A DNA stretch of 64,000 nt from an uncultured Tenacibaculum sp. (lineage in GTDB: Bacteria; Bacteroidota; Bacteroidia; Flavobacteriales; Flavobacteriaceae), in assembly GCF_947495995.1 (NCBI RefSeq), contig NZ_CANMAX010000008.1, forward strand, positions 84,427 to 148,426. The letters are read 5' to 3'. Positions 9,584 to 16,896 of this stretch are shown piece by piece (within the stretch, counting starts at the first letter, position 1; each line of letters starts with the position of its first letter). Both the position numbers and the translations under genes were made by a program. The notes under the pieces were generated by a model. That model saw nothing but the letters and a program-made list of their open reading frames with translations, did no database searches and was not told the DNA's origin.

Positions 9584-12028
9584 ATGATGATGTATAAAAG
9601 AGTTCTACCATTTTTATTTTTACTATTATGTTTTTTAAACGTAACAGTAAATGCACAATGTCCATCAGGTTCTGTGTACTTAACATCTCAGTCAGATATT
9701 AATGACTTTATTGCTAATTATCCTAATTGCGAAACTATTACAGGAAATTTAGTAATATCAGGAAATAATATTACAGATGTATCTGCTTTAAATAACAAAA
9801 TAAAAACAGTTACAAATATATTATCAATATCAAGTACCAAATTAACTAACCTTAATGGACTTGCTGGTATTGAAAGTACAGGAGGTTCTTTGTCTATTAA
9901 CAACAATGATCTATTAACTGATACATCTAAATTAAGTAATTTAAAAACTGTAGGTAATGGTTTATCTATTTCAGGTAATGATATTCTTAATACACTTTCA
10001 GGATTAGATAATGTTACAACAATAGGAAACTCTTTAACTATAAGTAATAATAATAGTCTTAGTAATTTAAGTGCATTCAGCCATTTTGAAAATGTAAATT
10101 TCAATATTACTATAGGGTTTAATAATTTATCTACACTTCAAGGTTTACATAATATTGTTACTGCAAAGAGCATATCTATAACAGAAACAAATCTTTTAAA
10201 TCTTAATGATTTAAATTCCTTAAATACAGTTACTAACTTGACAATTCAAAATAGTAGCAATATTACTTCATTACAAGGAATTGAAAATATTAGTACTATA
10301 GATCAACTATTTCTTACAAACTTATCTTCTTTAGCAAGCTTTAGTTTTTTTCCAAACGTTACAAATCTGACTAGATTAAAAATAAGCGGACTTTCAACAG
10401 TTATAAATTTAAACGGGTTAAGTAATTTAGAACAAGTTTCAACTTTTGAAATAGAAAACTGTACAGCTTTAACTTCTTTAAATGGTATATCTTCTTTAGA
10501 TGCTATTGACACTAGTTTCTCTTTAAAAAATTTAATAATTGAAGATTTTACAGGAGCAGAAAACATAACTTCTATAAACAATATTTCTGTTGATACTTGT
10601 AATTCGTTAACCGATTTTACTGGATTAAATAATGTAATCTCTTTCAACAATATTCAAATAGAAGATTCTAGTGATTTTACAAATTTCACAGGACTTAACA
10701 ATGCTACTAACATTCTTAGTATTACTATAGATTCATGTAACAACTTTACTTCTTTTACAGGTTTAAAAGCAAATGCTACAGATAACTTAAGTGTTAATGC
10801 TTGTAATTCTTTTTCATCTTTTAATGGATTAAATGATTTTCAAAATTTTGATAATCTATATATCAAAGATTGTAGCGGATTTACTTCTGTAGCTGGTCTT
10901 ACAAATCTTACAACTTTAAATAAACTTACGCTTACAAATACTGGTCTTAGTAACATGGTTGGCTTTCCAAGCATAACAACAATCGGTACTTTGGTTATCA
11001 ATAATAATACTGCTTTGACTTCTTTAAACGGATTCGAATCTTTAACAAACATCGATCGTTTTAATATTGCGAATAACGGATTATTGAATGTTGATGGTTT
11101 ACAGAATTTAACTTCTGTAAATGCTGCTGATGCTGATGCTGTTGATATTTATCTAGCGGAAAACAACTTACAAAGTGTAAATCTTACTTCGCTTAAAAAC
11201 GTAAATGTAAGTTACTGGTCGTTATACATTCCTAATACTACAAATGTTTGTGGATTAGTGAACTATGCTTTGTACGGAACAAAACCAGATTTTACTTCAT
11301 TTTATGCTGATAGTGGAAATTTCACAAGTTTTGATGATATTTTAAATGCTTGCGCTATTGAGTTTACTGCTAAGGTATATTTAGAAGGTCCAATGACACT
11401 TCCTGTTACTGGAGAAGAAAACTTAATGAGAGACGATTTAAGATCTCAAGACCTCATTCCAACTACGAGTCCATACAACACTGAAATCAAATGTGATGCA
11501 TCTCTTTTTGATGTAACTGGTGAAAAAGCAGTTGTTGATTGGATTCAAATTGAATTAAGAGACAAATCAGATAATACCATAATTAAAAACTCTAGTTCTT
11601 TTCTTGTTTTAAGAAATGGAGAAATATTAGACCCAATACGTAACTCCACTACCCTATTTTTCCCTGACAATGCTGGAGATTACGATGTTTCAATTACGCA
11701 TAGAAATCACTTAACTGTTATTACAGCTAGTGCTATTAGCTTATCGCAAACTAATACAAATGTAGATTTTACAAACCCTACAAATGTATCTGGTAACAAT
11801 AGTGCTTTAAACCTGGTTTATCAAAATGGTGGCGATAACATTTACGCGATGGTTTCTGGAGATAATGATGAAAACGGACAAGTACAAGTTTCAGATATAA
11901 ATCTGATCATTCAAACACTTGGAAACTCTGGCTATTTAAGAGAAGATAACGATATGAATGGGCAAATCCAGAATACAGATATCACAAATATTTTAAATAT
12001 GAACATAGGAAAAGGAACTCATTTTTAA
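9584..12028 (+). CDS. Secreted receptor-L/LRR-like protein with dockerin-like C-terminus
   Basis: An 814-residue protein. A signal peptide (about 25 residues, ending NVTVNAQ) is followed by about 570 residues of receptor-L-like repeats (LTSLNGFESLTNID type), closed by a cap with NVCGLVNYALYG. This repeat type matches the two lipoproteins better than the first LRR gene. From about residue 596 comes the same C-terminal module as the first gene (ENLMRDDLR, VVDWIQIELRD, THRNHL). It holds two intact calcium loops, DNDENGQVQVSD and DNDMNGQIQNTD, and ends IGKGTHF. Three ATG codons in a row (9584, 9587, 9590) leave the exact start open. It is probably extracellular and calcium-dependent; the ligand and the partner of the module are unknown. 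Confidence 0.85.
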   Translation: MMMYKRVLPFLFLLLCFLNVTVNAQCPSGSVYLTSQSDINDFIANYPNCETITGNLVISGNNITDVSALNNKIKTVTNILSISSTKLTNLNGLAGIESTGGSLSINNNDLLTDTSKLSNLKTVGNGLSISGNDILNTLSGLDNVTTIGNSLTISNNNSLSNLSAFSHFENVNFNITIGFNNLSTLQGLHNIVTAKSISITETNLLNLNDLNSLNTVTNLTIQNSSNITSLQGIENISTIDQLFLTNLSSLASFSFFPNVTNLTRLKISGLSTVINLNGLSNLEQVSTFEIENCTALTSLNGISSLDAIDTSFSLKNLIIEDFTGAENITSINNISVDTCNSLTDFTGLNNVISFNNIQIEDSSDFTNFTGLNNATNILSITIDSCNNFTSFTGLKANATDNLSVNACNSFSSFNGLNDFQNFDNLYIKDCSGFTSVAGLTNLTTLNKLTLTNTGLSNMVGFPSITTIGTLVINNNTALTSLNGFESLTNIDRFNIANNGLLNVDGLQNLTSVNAADADAVDIYLAENNLQSVNLTSLKNVNVSYWSLYIPNTTNVCGLVNYALYGTKPDFTSFYADSGNFTSFDDILNACAIEFTAKVYLEGPMTLPVTGEENLMRDDLRSQDLIPTTSPYNTEIKCDASLFDVTGEKAVVDWIQIELRDKSDNTIIKNSSSFLVLRNGEILDPIRNSTTLFFPDNAGDYDVSITHRNHLTVITASAISLSQTNTNVDFTNPTNVSGNNSALNLVYQNGGDNIYAMVSGDNDENGQVQVSDINLIIQTLGNSGYLREDNDMNGQIQNTDITNILNMNIGKGTHF

Positions 12029-12039
12029 AAATTAGAAGT

Positions 12040-12204
12040 ATGCAATTATTTAAAAACAAAAGATTTAAAGTACGACAAGAGGCAAAAAAATTCACTTATC
12101 TACCAATACGATACCATGGAAATTTCTTTTGGTTGACTAGAGTTAAAATAGAAAAATCATTCAACGGAATGTCTATGAAGATTATAAACATTCAAAAATT
12201 ATAA
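12040..12204 (+). CDS. Small basic protein, 54 aa, paralog of the 16553-16723 gene
   Basis: This frame starts at ATG 12040, 11 bp after the previous stop, with AGAAG just upstream as a possible ribosome-binding site. It encodes a basic protein without a signal peptide or clear membrane segment. Its last 38 residues match those of the 56-residue protein at 16553-16723 on the other strand at about 22 of 38 positions. Shared blocks are LPI, FFWLTRVK/FLWLSRVK, EK and FNG. Such conservation between separated genes shows that both are real. I do not recognise the family. It sits between a dockerin-like secreted protein and a T9SS protein, so a link to that locus is possible. Confidence 0.65.
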   Translation: MQLFKNKRFKVRQEAKKFTYLPIRYHGNFFWLTRVKIEKSFNGMSMKIINIQKL

Positions 12205-12237
12205 AATCAACTTAGTATTAAAATAACCCATATTAAA

Positions 12238-14469
12238 ATGAAAAAATTATTACTTTTCTTAATCTGTCTTATAAGTTACAATACTTATGCACAGAACATT
12301 TCATTCACTTTTGTAAATGCAAGAAATACAAATGATGGTGTAGATGATTATTATGAAGCAGATATTTATATAGCTTCAGATACCGATTTCATAGTTGGTT
12401 CTGGTCAGCTTTACTTCAATTACAATACAGAAGCTTTTGGTGAAAATGTACATGCTAGTGGTAATTTCTCAATGGAAACTCCAACTGGTTGTATTTTAGA
12501 TACTAGCTTCGGAGGTGGATTTTTAGAAGCTTATAATTTATTTATTGTAAATGATAACATTAGCTCAAGAGTATCTACATCATTTCAACAAAATGCTAGT
12601 ATTAATGCATTTAATGTTTCTGGTGTGGCTAGTAATGTTACTAGTACTCCTACGCATTTATACAGCATCAAAATAAAATATAACGACGTAACTAAAGATC
12701 CTAATGTTTCTTTTGAAATCGGAGGTACTTTCTTAGATCAATTTTATACAGCTTGTGGACCAACATCTGGGTCAAATTCTCCAGATTGTACAAACCATCC
12801 TGGAACACAAATTACTGGAGATTCTTACGACTCAACTGGAGCTTCTTTATTTAGTGATGTAAATTGGACTGGAGCTTCTAGTGCTTTTTGGAGTATTACT
12901 TCTAACTGGAATACTTCTGCAATTCCAAGTACTTCAAATAACGTTACTATTCCAGATGTAGCTAACGATCCTATTTTAAATACGGGTAACCTTAGCGTAA
13001 ATGATTTAACAATAGATTCTGGAGCTGATCTTACAGTTGATGTAAACGGAGCTTTAACTGTTAACGGTGATTTAAACAATAGTGGAACAATTGCTTTAAC
13101 TGCAAGTGCTAGTAATAGTAGTGTTTTTATTGTAGAAGGTTCAGCTTCTGGTCAGGTTACATTTCAACAAAATGGTTTATTAGCAAACCAATGGAATGTT
13201 ATTACAGCTCCTGTTAGCGGACAAAGTATTAAAGATTTTGCTGAAAATGCAGCAAACGATATTCGTATTAACAATACTGTTTCTCCAAGTAGATATGCTA
13301 TTGCATATTATGACGATAGTAATGCTGATGGAGCAAAATGGGTGTATTATACTACAACTGATTTAAGTTCTGGAACATTAACATTTGAATTAGGTAAGAG
13401 TTATGCTATTTCTAGAGCTACAGACGGAAGTGTTTCTTTTACGGGAACTATTGAAACAAGTGACGTAACAGAAACTGTTGCAGCAGATCAATGGAATGCT
13501 ATTGGTAATCCATATACTGCGTATATGCCAATTAACGAAAACTCTGGAGCTAACTTTATACAAGATAACTTTGCTAAGTTCGATTCTTCTTTCGTTGCTG
13601 TATATACTTGGGATGCTACTCAAAATAAATACACAGCTCAAACATTAGCTGATGCTGAAAGTAAATTAGCACCTGGACAAGGATTTTTTATTAGAACTAC
13701 TACTGGTGTAGGAAATGTAGCTTTTAATAAAGTTCAAAGAGGTTTAGATGTGTCTGGTGGAGCATCTACAAGATTAGTTACTACTAATTCAAACACTGAA
13801 ATTAAATTAAGTATTGCATCAGATGCTACAAAAGTTTCAACTCGAATTTTATATAGTGAAACTGCAACAAAAGGTTTAGATGCAGGATACGATGTTGGTA
13901 ACTTTGGTGGTGCTGATCTTGATGTGTATTCAAAATTAATTGAAGGAAATACTGAAGATAATTTCACAATTCAATCTTTACCAATAAGTAACTATGAGGA
14001 AATTATTGTTCCTGTGGGTGTAGTTGCTGAAGCAGGAAAAGAAATCGTATTTTCTGTAGAAATGAACAATTTACCTTCTGATTCGAATATATATCTTGAA
14101 GATAAATTAACGAACACTTATACAGATTTAACTGAAGGTGGTTTTACTGTAAAAGTAGAAGAGAAACTTAATGGTGCTGGAAGATTTTACTTACATACTT
14201 CAGCTAAAGTTTTAAGTACAGATGATGAGATTATAAACAACGAAACTGTTTCTATTTTCAAATCTACGAAAAGCGAAATTACAATCACAGGTGTTACTTC
14301 TAATGCAAATGTAAAAGTGTACTCTATTTTAGGAAAAGAAGTAACATCAACTACAATTGAAGCAAATCAAACTTCAAAAATCAATTTAAACAATTTATCA
14401 TCTGGAATTTACATCGTTAAGTTACAATCTGAGACTTCAGAAGTTAGTAAAAAGATCATTCTAGAATAG
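12238..14469 (+). CDS. T9SS type A sorted protein with possible cohesin-like N-terminal domain
   Basis: A 743-residue protein. The signal peptide ends TYAQ at about residue 19. The last 75 or so residues are a type A T9SS sorting domain (VKVYSILGKEV, LSSGIYIVKL, KKIILE), so the protein should cross the outer membrane by T9SS and be attached or released. Residues about 20-200 (EADIYIASDTDFIVGSGQ, LYFNYNTEAFG, LYSIKIKY, PNVSFEIGG) have the spacing of a cohesin-like beta-sandwich. That assignment is tentative. A short WSITSNWN stretch and a beta-rich middle follow. Its position next to two proteins with dockerin-like tails makes it a candidate scaffold partner. It is possibly co-transcribed with the small gene downstream. 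Confidence 0.85.
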   Translation: MKKLLLFLICLISYNTYAQNISFTFVNARNTNDGVDDYYEADIYIASDTDFIVGSGQLYFNYNTEAFGENVHASGNFSMETPTGCILDTSFGGGFLEAYNLFIVNDNISSRVSTSFQQNASINAFNVSGVASNVTSTPTHLYSIKIKYNDVTKDPNVSFEIGGTFLDQFYTACGPTSGSNSPDCTNHPGTQITGDSYDSTGASLFSDVNWTGASSAFWSITSNWNTSAIPSTSNNVTIPDVANDPILNTGNLSVNDLTIDSGADLTVDVNGALTVNGDLNNSGTIALTASASNSSVFIVEGSASGQVTFQQNGLLANQWNVITAPVSGQSIKDFAENAANDIRINNTVSPSRYAIAYYDDSNADGAKWVYYTTTDLSSGTLTFELGKSYAISRATDGSVSFTGTIETSDVTETVAADQWNAIGNPYTAYMPINENSGANFIQDNFAKFDSSFVAVYTWDATQNKYTAQTLADAESKLAPGQGFFIRTTTGVGNVAFNKVQRGLDVSGGASTRLVTTNSNTEIKLSIASDATKVSTRILYSETATKGLDAGYDVGNFGGADLDVYSKLIEGNTEDNFTIQSLPISNYEEIIVPVGVVAEAGKEIVFSVEMNNLPSDSNIYLEDKLTNTYTDLTEGGFTVKVEEKLNGAGRFYLHTSAKVLSTDDEIINNETVSIFKSTKSEITITGVTSNANVKVYSILGKEVTSTTIEANQTSKINLNNLSSGIYIVKLQSETSEVSKKIILE

Positions 14470-14493
14470 TAGCAAAATATATTAATAAGAATC

Positions 14494-14658
14494 ATGAAAA
14501 AAAATCAAGAACAAAATAAAATTTCTCGTAAAGAAGCCATTGAAAAATTAGGTAATTACGGTAAATACACAGCTTTAACTGCTTTAGGTACGTATTTAAT
14601 ACTTAACCCTAAAAAAGCACAAGCTTCTTCTCCTGAAGCTCCAGGTGAAGGATTTTAA
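14494..14658 (+). CDS. Small exported-type protein, 54 aa, with twin-arginine-like motif
   Basis: ATG at 14494 lies 24 bp after the T9SS protein and is followed by a good terminator. The product has an N-terminal SRKEAIEKL stretch resembling a twin-arginine signal with Lys at the second position. A short hydrophobic part (TALTALGTYLIL) and AQASS, a plausible cleavage site, follow. Only about ten residues would remain after cleavage, SSPEAPGEGF, a proline- and glycine-rich tail. It could be a peptide precursor, a small envelope peptide, or an accessory of the T9SS protein. I do not know its function. The frame is clean and its codon use matches its neighbours. Confidence 0.6.
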   Translation: MKKNQEQNKISRKEAIEKLGNYGKYTALTALGTYLILNPKKAQASSPEAPGEGF

Positions 14659-14677
14659 TTAGTAGAGGGACTATGTT

Positions 14678-14716
14678 AGAAGATCAGTTTTAAATATTAA
14701 ACTGATCTTCTTTTTT
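14678..14716 (+). terminator. Rho-independent terminator
   Basis: AGAAGATCAGTTT (14678-14690) pairs perfectly with AAACTGATCTTCT (14699-14711), loop 8 nt, followed by a T run to 14716. It ends the T9SS protein and small peptide transcript before the regulator gene. Confidence 0.8.
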
Positions 14717-14788
14717 CTAACGTTTATAATTTATTCTATAGCATAAAAAACATACACACTTGCCAATACTAAAAACCTTTAAAAAAAA

Positions 14789-16435
14789 ATGCGAAAATCT
14801 ATTGTATTCATATTTCTTATCCAATCGTTACTCCTCTATTCACAAGAGATAGATACTACGCTAGTACGATTAGAACATAACATTAAAATTGCTGCTACAG
14901 ATTCTTTAAAAATAGAAGCACTTTTAGAAATATCAGAATATCAAAAGAGGAGAGATTTTAATAAAGTAAAAGAGTACTATAATGCAATACATACATTACT
15001 TAAAAATGTAAATTATGATAAACGAAGACAAAAAGCAAAAGCCTTAAGTCAATTAGGAATATACCAAAGAAGGAAATCAAACTACATTGCTGCTTATGAA
15101 AACTATTTAATTGCTAAAAATATATTCACCGAACTTAACGATTCTTCAGAAATAGCTACACTATTCCATAATATCGCTATGGTTAATCGATTTCAAAAAG
15201 AATATAAAAAATCGATTCAATACTTTAAAAAAGCGATAGAAATCAATACCAAAAAGAATAGAATTAAAGCTTTAGGCAATAACTACAATATGATGTCTGG
15301 CAGCTATAAAAGATTAAATAAACTCGATTCTGCATTTTATGTCATTAGTAAAGCTATAATATATTTTGATTTAGATAATAATTATGAAGGTAAACAACAA
15401 GCTTTAAGTAATAAAGCAACTTTATTAGGCGCACAAGGAAATCATCAAGAAGCTTTAACTATATATTTAAATTACTTAGAATACGTAAAAAAGATTAAAA
15501 AAAAGCGATCTATTATTAGTACACAGGCAAATATTGCCAGTTCATATTTACGTTTAAAAGAGTATGAAAAAGCACTTAGTTACGTAAATAATTCTATTGA
15601 TTTAGCCGATAAAGAACAATCTAGACAAAATCTTCATACAGGATATGTTATCCGGAGTAAAATTTATAAAGCTATGGATGAGTATGATTTAGCTCTAAAA
15701 GATGTAGTTGCCTATACAGAAATTAACAACGAAATTTTCAACTTAAAAAACACCAAAAAACTTAAAGAGATCGAAATTTTGTACAAACAAGAACAACAAC
15801 GCTTAAAGGATAGTATTTTTAGTAGTGAAGAACAAAAGTTATTAGTTATTGAAGCTAAAAATCAAAAATTACAAAAACAGTTGTATGCTGTATTTCTCTT
15901 AATTTCTATTTTAATCATTAGTGTATCAATACTCTACATAACTAGATACTTAAGAAAGAAAAAAGTTCGTTTAAAGGAAATGCAATTGTCTACTGAAATT
16001 AAACAGTTGGATAATGAATTATTTCCAACAGAAAAAGAATCACGTTTTTCACAAAACGAAACAATTTTAGATCTTGAAAGAAAAGAAAATTTAGCTAATC
16101 TTAAGCCAGATCATCATAGCATTTCTTTAGAACAAATCGTAAGTGATTTAAGATCCAGTAATTTTGAAGAAGAAAAAATCATTCTTTTAAAAAAGCATTT
16201 AACTGTATTACATAAAGACTACATAAAACTATTAAAAACTACACATCCTTCACTTACAAAAACAGATCTTGAAATTTGTTCTTATGTTAAAATCGGATTG
16301 TCTAGAACAGAAATTGCGAATCTTAGGAATACAAGCTTAGAAGCTGTTAAATCAACTCGTTTTCGATTAAAAAAGAAATTAAATTTAGGGAAAGAAACTG
16401 CATTAAATGACTATTTACTAAGTATTAAATCTTAA
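14789..16435 (+). CDS. TPR-transmembrane-HTH transcriptional regulator
   Basis: A 548-residue protein with an N-terminal signal (FIFLIQSLLLYSQ), then tetratricopeptide repeats (about residues 30-330, for example NIAMVNRFQKEYKKSIQYF and NIASSYLRLKEYEKALSYV). A coiled-coil segment precedes a single membrane helix (about 366-388, VFLLISILIISVSILYI). The C-terminal cytoplasmic part ends in a helix-turn-helix resembling the LuxR/GerE fold (LTKTDLEICSYVKIGLSR, EIANLRNTSLEAVKSTRFRL). This one-piece architecture, with a sensor outside the membrane and an HTH inside, is common in Bacteroidota. It lies directly after the surface-protein locus and is the likely local regulator, which is inference. A paralog of the same plan lies convergently downstream. 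Confidence 0.85.
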   Translation: MRKSIVFIFLIQSLLLYSQEIDTTLVRLEHNIKIAATDSLKIEALLEISEYQKRRDFNKVKEYYNAIHTLLKNVNYDKRRQKAKALSQLGIYQRRKSNYIAAYENYLIAKNIFTELNDSSEIATLFHNIAMVNRFQKEYKKSIQYFKKAIEINTKKNRIKALGNNYNMMSGSYKRLNKLDSAFYVISKAIIYFDLDNNYEGKQQALSNKATLLGAQGNHQEALTIYLNYLEYVKKIKKKRSIISTQANIASSYLRLKEYEKALSYVNNSIDLADKEQSRQNLHTGYVIRSKIYKAMDEYDLALKDVVAYTEINNEIFNLKNTKKLKEIEILYKQEQQRLKDSIFSSEEQKLLVIEAKNQKLQKQLYAVFLLISILIISVSILYITRYLRKKKVRLKEMQLSTEIKQLDNELFPTEKESRFSQNETILDLERKENLANLKPDHHSISLEQIVSDLRSSNFEEEKIILLKKHLTVLHKDYIKLLKTTHPSLTKTDLEICSYVKIGLSRTEIANLRNTSLEAVKSTRFRLKKKLNLGKETALNDYLLSIKS

Positions 16436-16474
16436 TAACTACACTTTAATAATTGAAAGTTTTTATAAAAGAAA

Positions 16475-16527
16475 AAGTGCCAAGAATATTCTATTTAGAA
16501 ACACATAATTACAATATCTTGACACTT
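16475..16527. terminator. Bidirectional stem-loop between convergent genes
   Basis: AAGTGCCAAGAATATT (16475-16490) pairs with AATATCTTGACACTT (16513-16527), with one wobble and one bulge. An A run precedes the left arm and T residues follow the right arm, so it can stop transcription of the TPR regulator (+) and of the small gene (-). Confidence 0.55.
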
Positions 16528-16552
16528 AAGTTTAAAATAAACTCCCTTCAAT

Positions 16553-16723
16553 TTAAACTCTTTCAATTCCTATAATCATCATTTTATATCCATTGAAAGC
16601 TTTTTCTAGCTTAACTCGCGATAGCCACAAAAACCTTCCTTTATATAAAATTGGTAATAGTAAAAATTTGATTTTCGCCCTTCTAACTTTGTATCGTCTC
16701 TGTTTCTTTTTAGTAAATAACAT
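16553..16723 (-). CDS. Small basic protein, 56 aa, paralog of the 12040-12204 gene
   Basis: Read on the minus strand from ATG at 16723 to TAA at 16553. The N-terminus is strongly basic (TKKKQRRYKVRR), followed by LPILYKG, RFLWLSRVKLEKAFNG and IIGIERV. The last 38 residues share about 22 identities with the protein at 12040-12204, including a conserved W, two G and the FNG motif. No signal peptide is seen. With so many Lys/Arg and an aromatic patch it could bind nucleic acid or a membrane; that is speculation. The gene lies between two convergent TPR-HTH regulators, and the upstream side carries a direct repeat (16840-16858) that may be an operator. Confidence 0.65.
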   Translation of the reverse strand: MLFTKKKQRRYKVRRAKIKFLLLPILYKGRFLWLSRVKLEKAFNGYKMMIIGIERV

Positions 16724-16839
16724 ATAAAAATGTTTAATAGTAAATAGTTTTTATCTCCCCCCGACCAATGAAAATATCACTAGCCTGTTATTACAATACA
16801 AAGGAAGTAAATAAACTGTGAAAAAAGACAGGATTTATC

Positions 16840-16858
16840 CGGACAAAAAGCGGACAAA
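16840..16858 (-). promoter_or_regulatory. Direct repeat TTTGTCCG x2, 11-bp period, possible operator
   Basis: CGGACAAA occurs at 16840-16847 and again at 16851-16858. On the minus strand this reads TTTGTCCG, three bases, TTTGTCCG. An 11-bp period places both copies on one DNA face. It lies about 120 bp upstream of the 56-residue small gene and just past the end of the TPR regulator gene. Confidence 0.35.
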
Positions 16859-16896
16859 TTATTTTACACATTGATAAACAAAAACTTAAAATGAAG

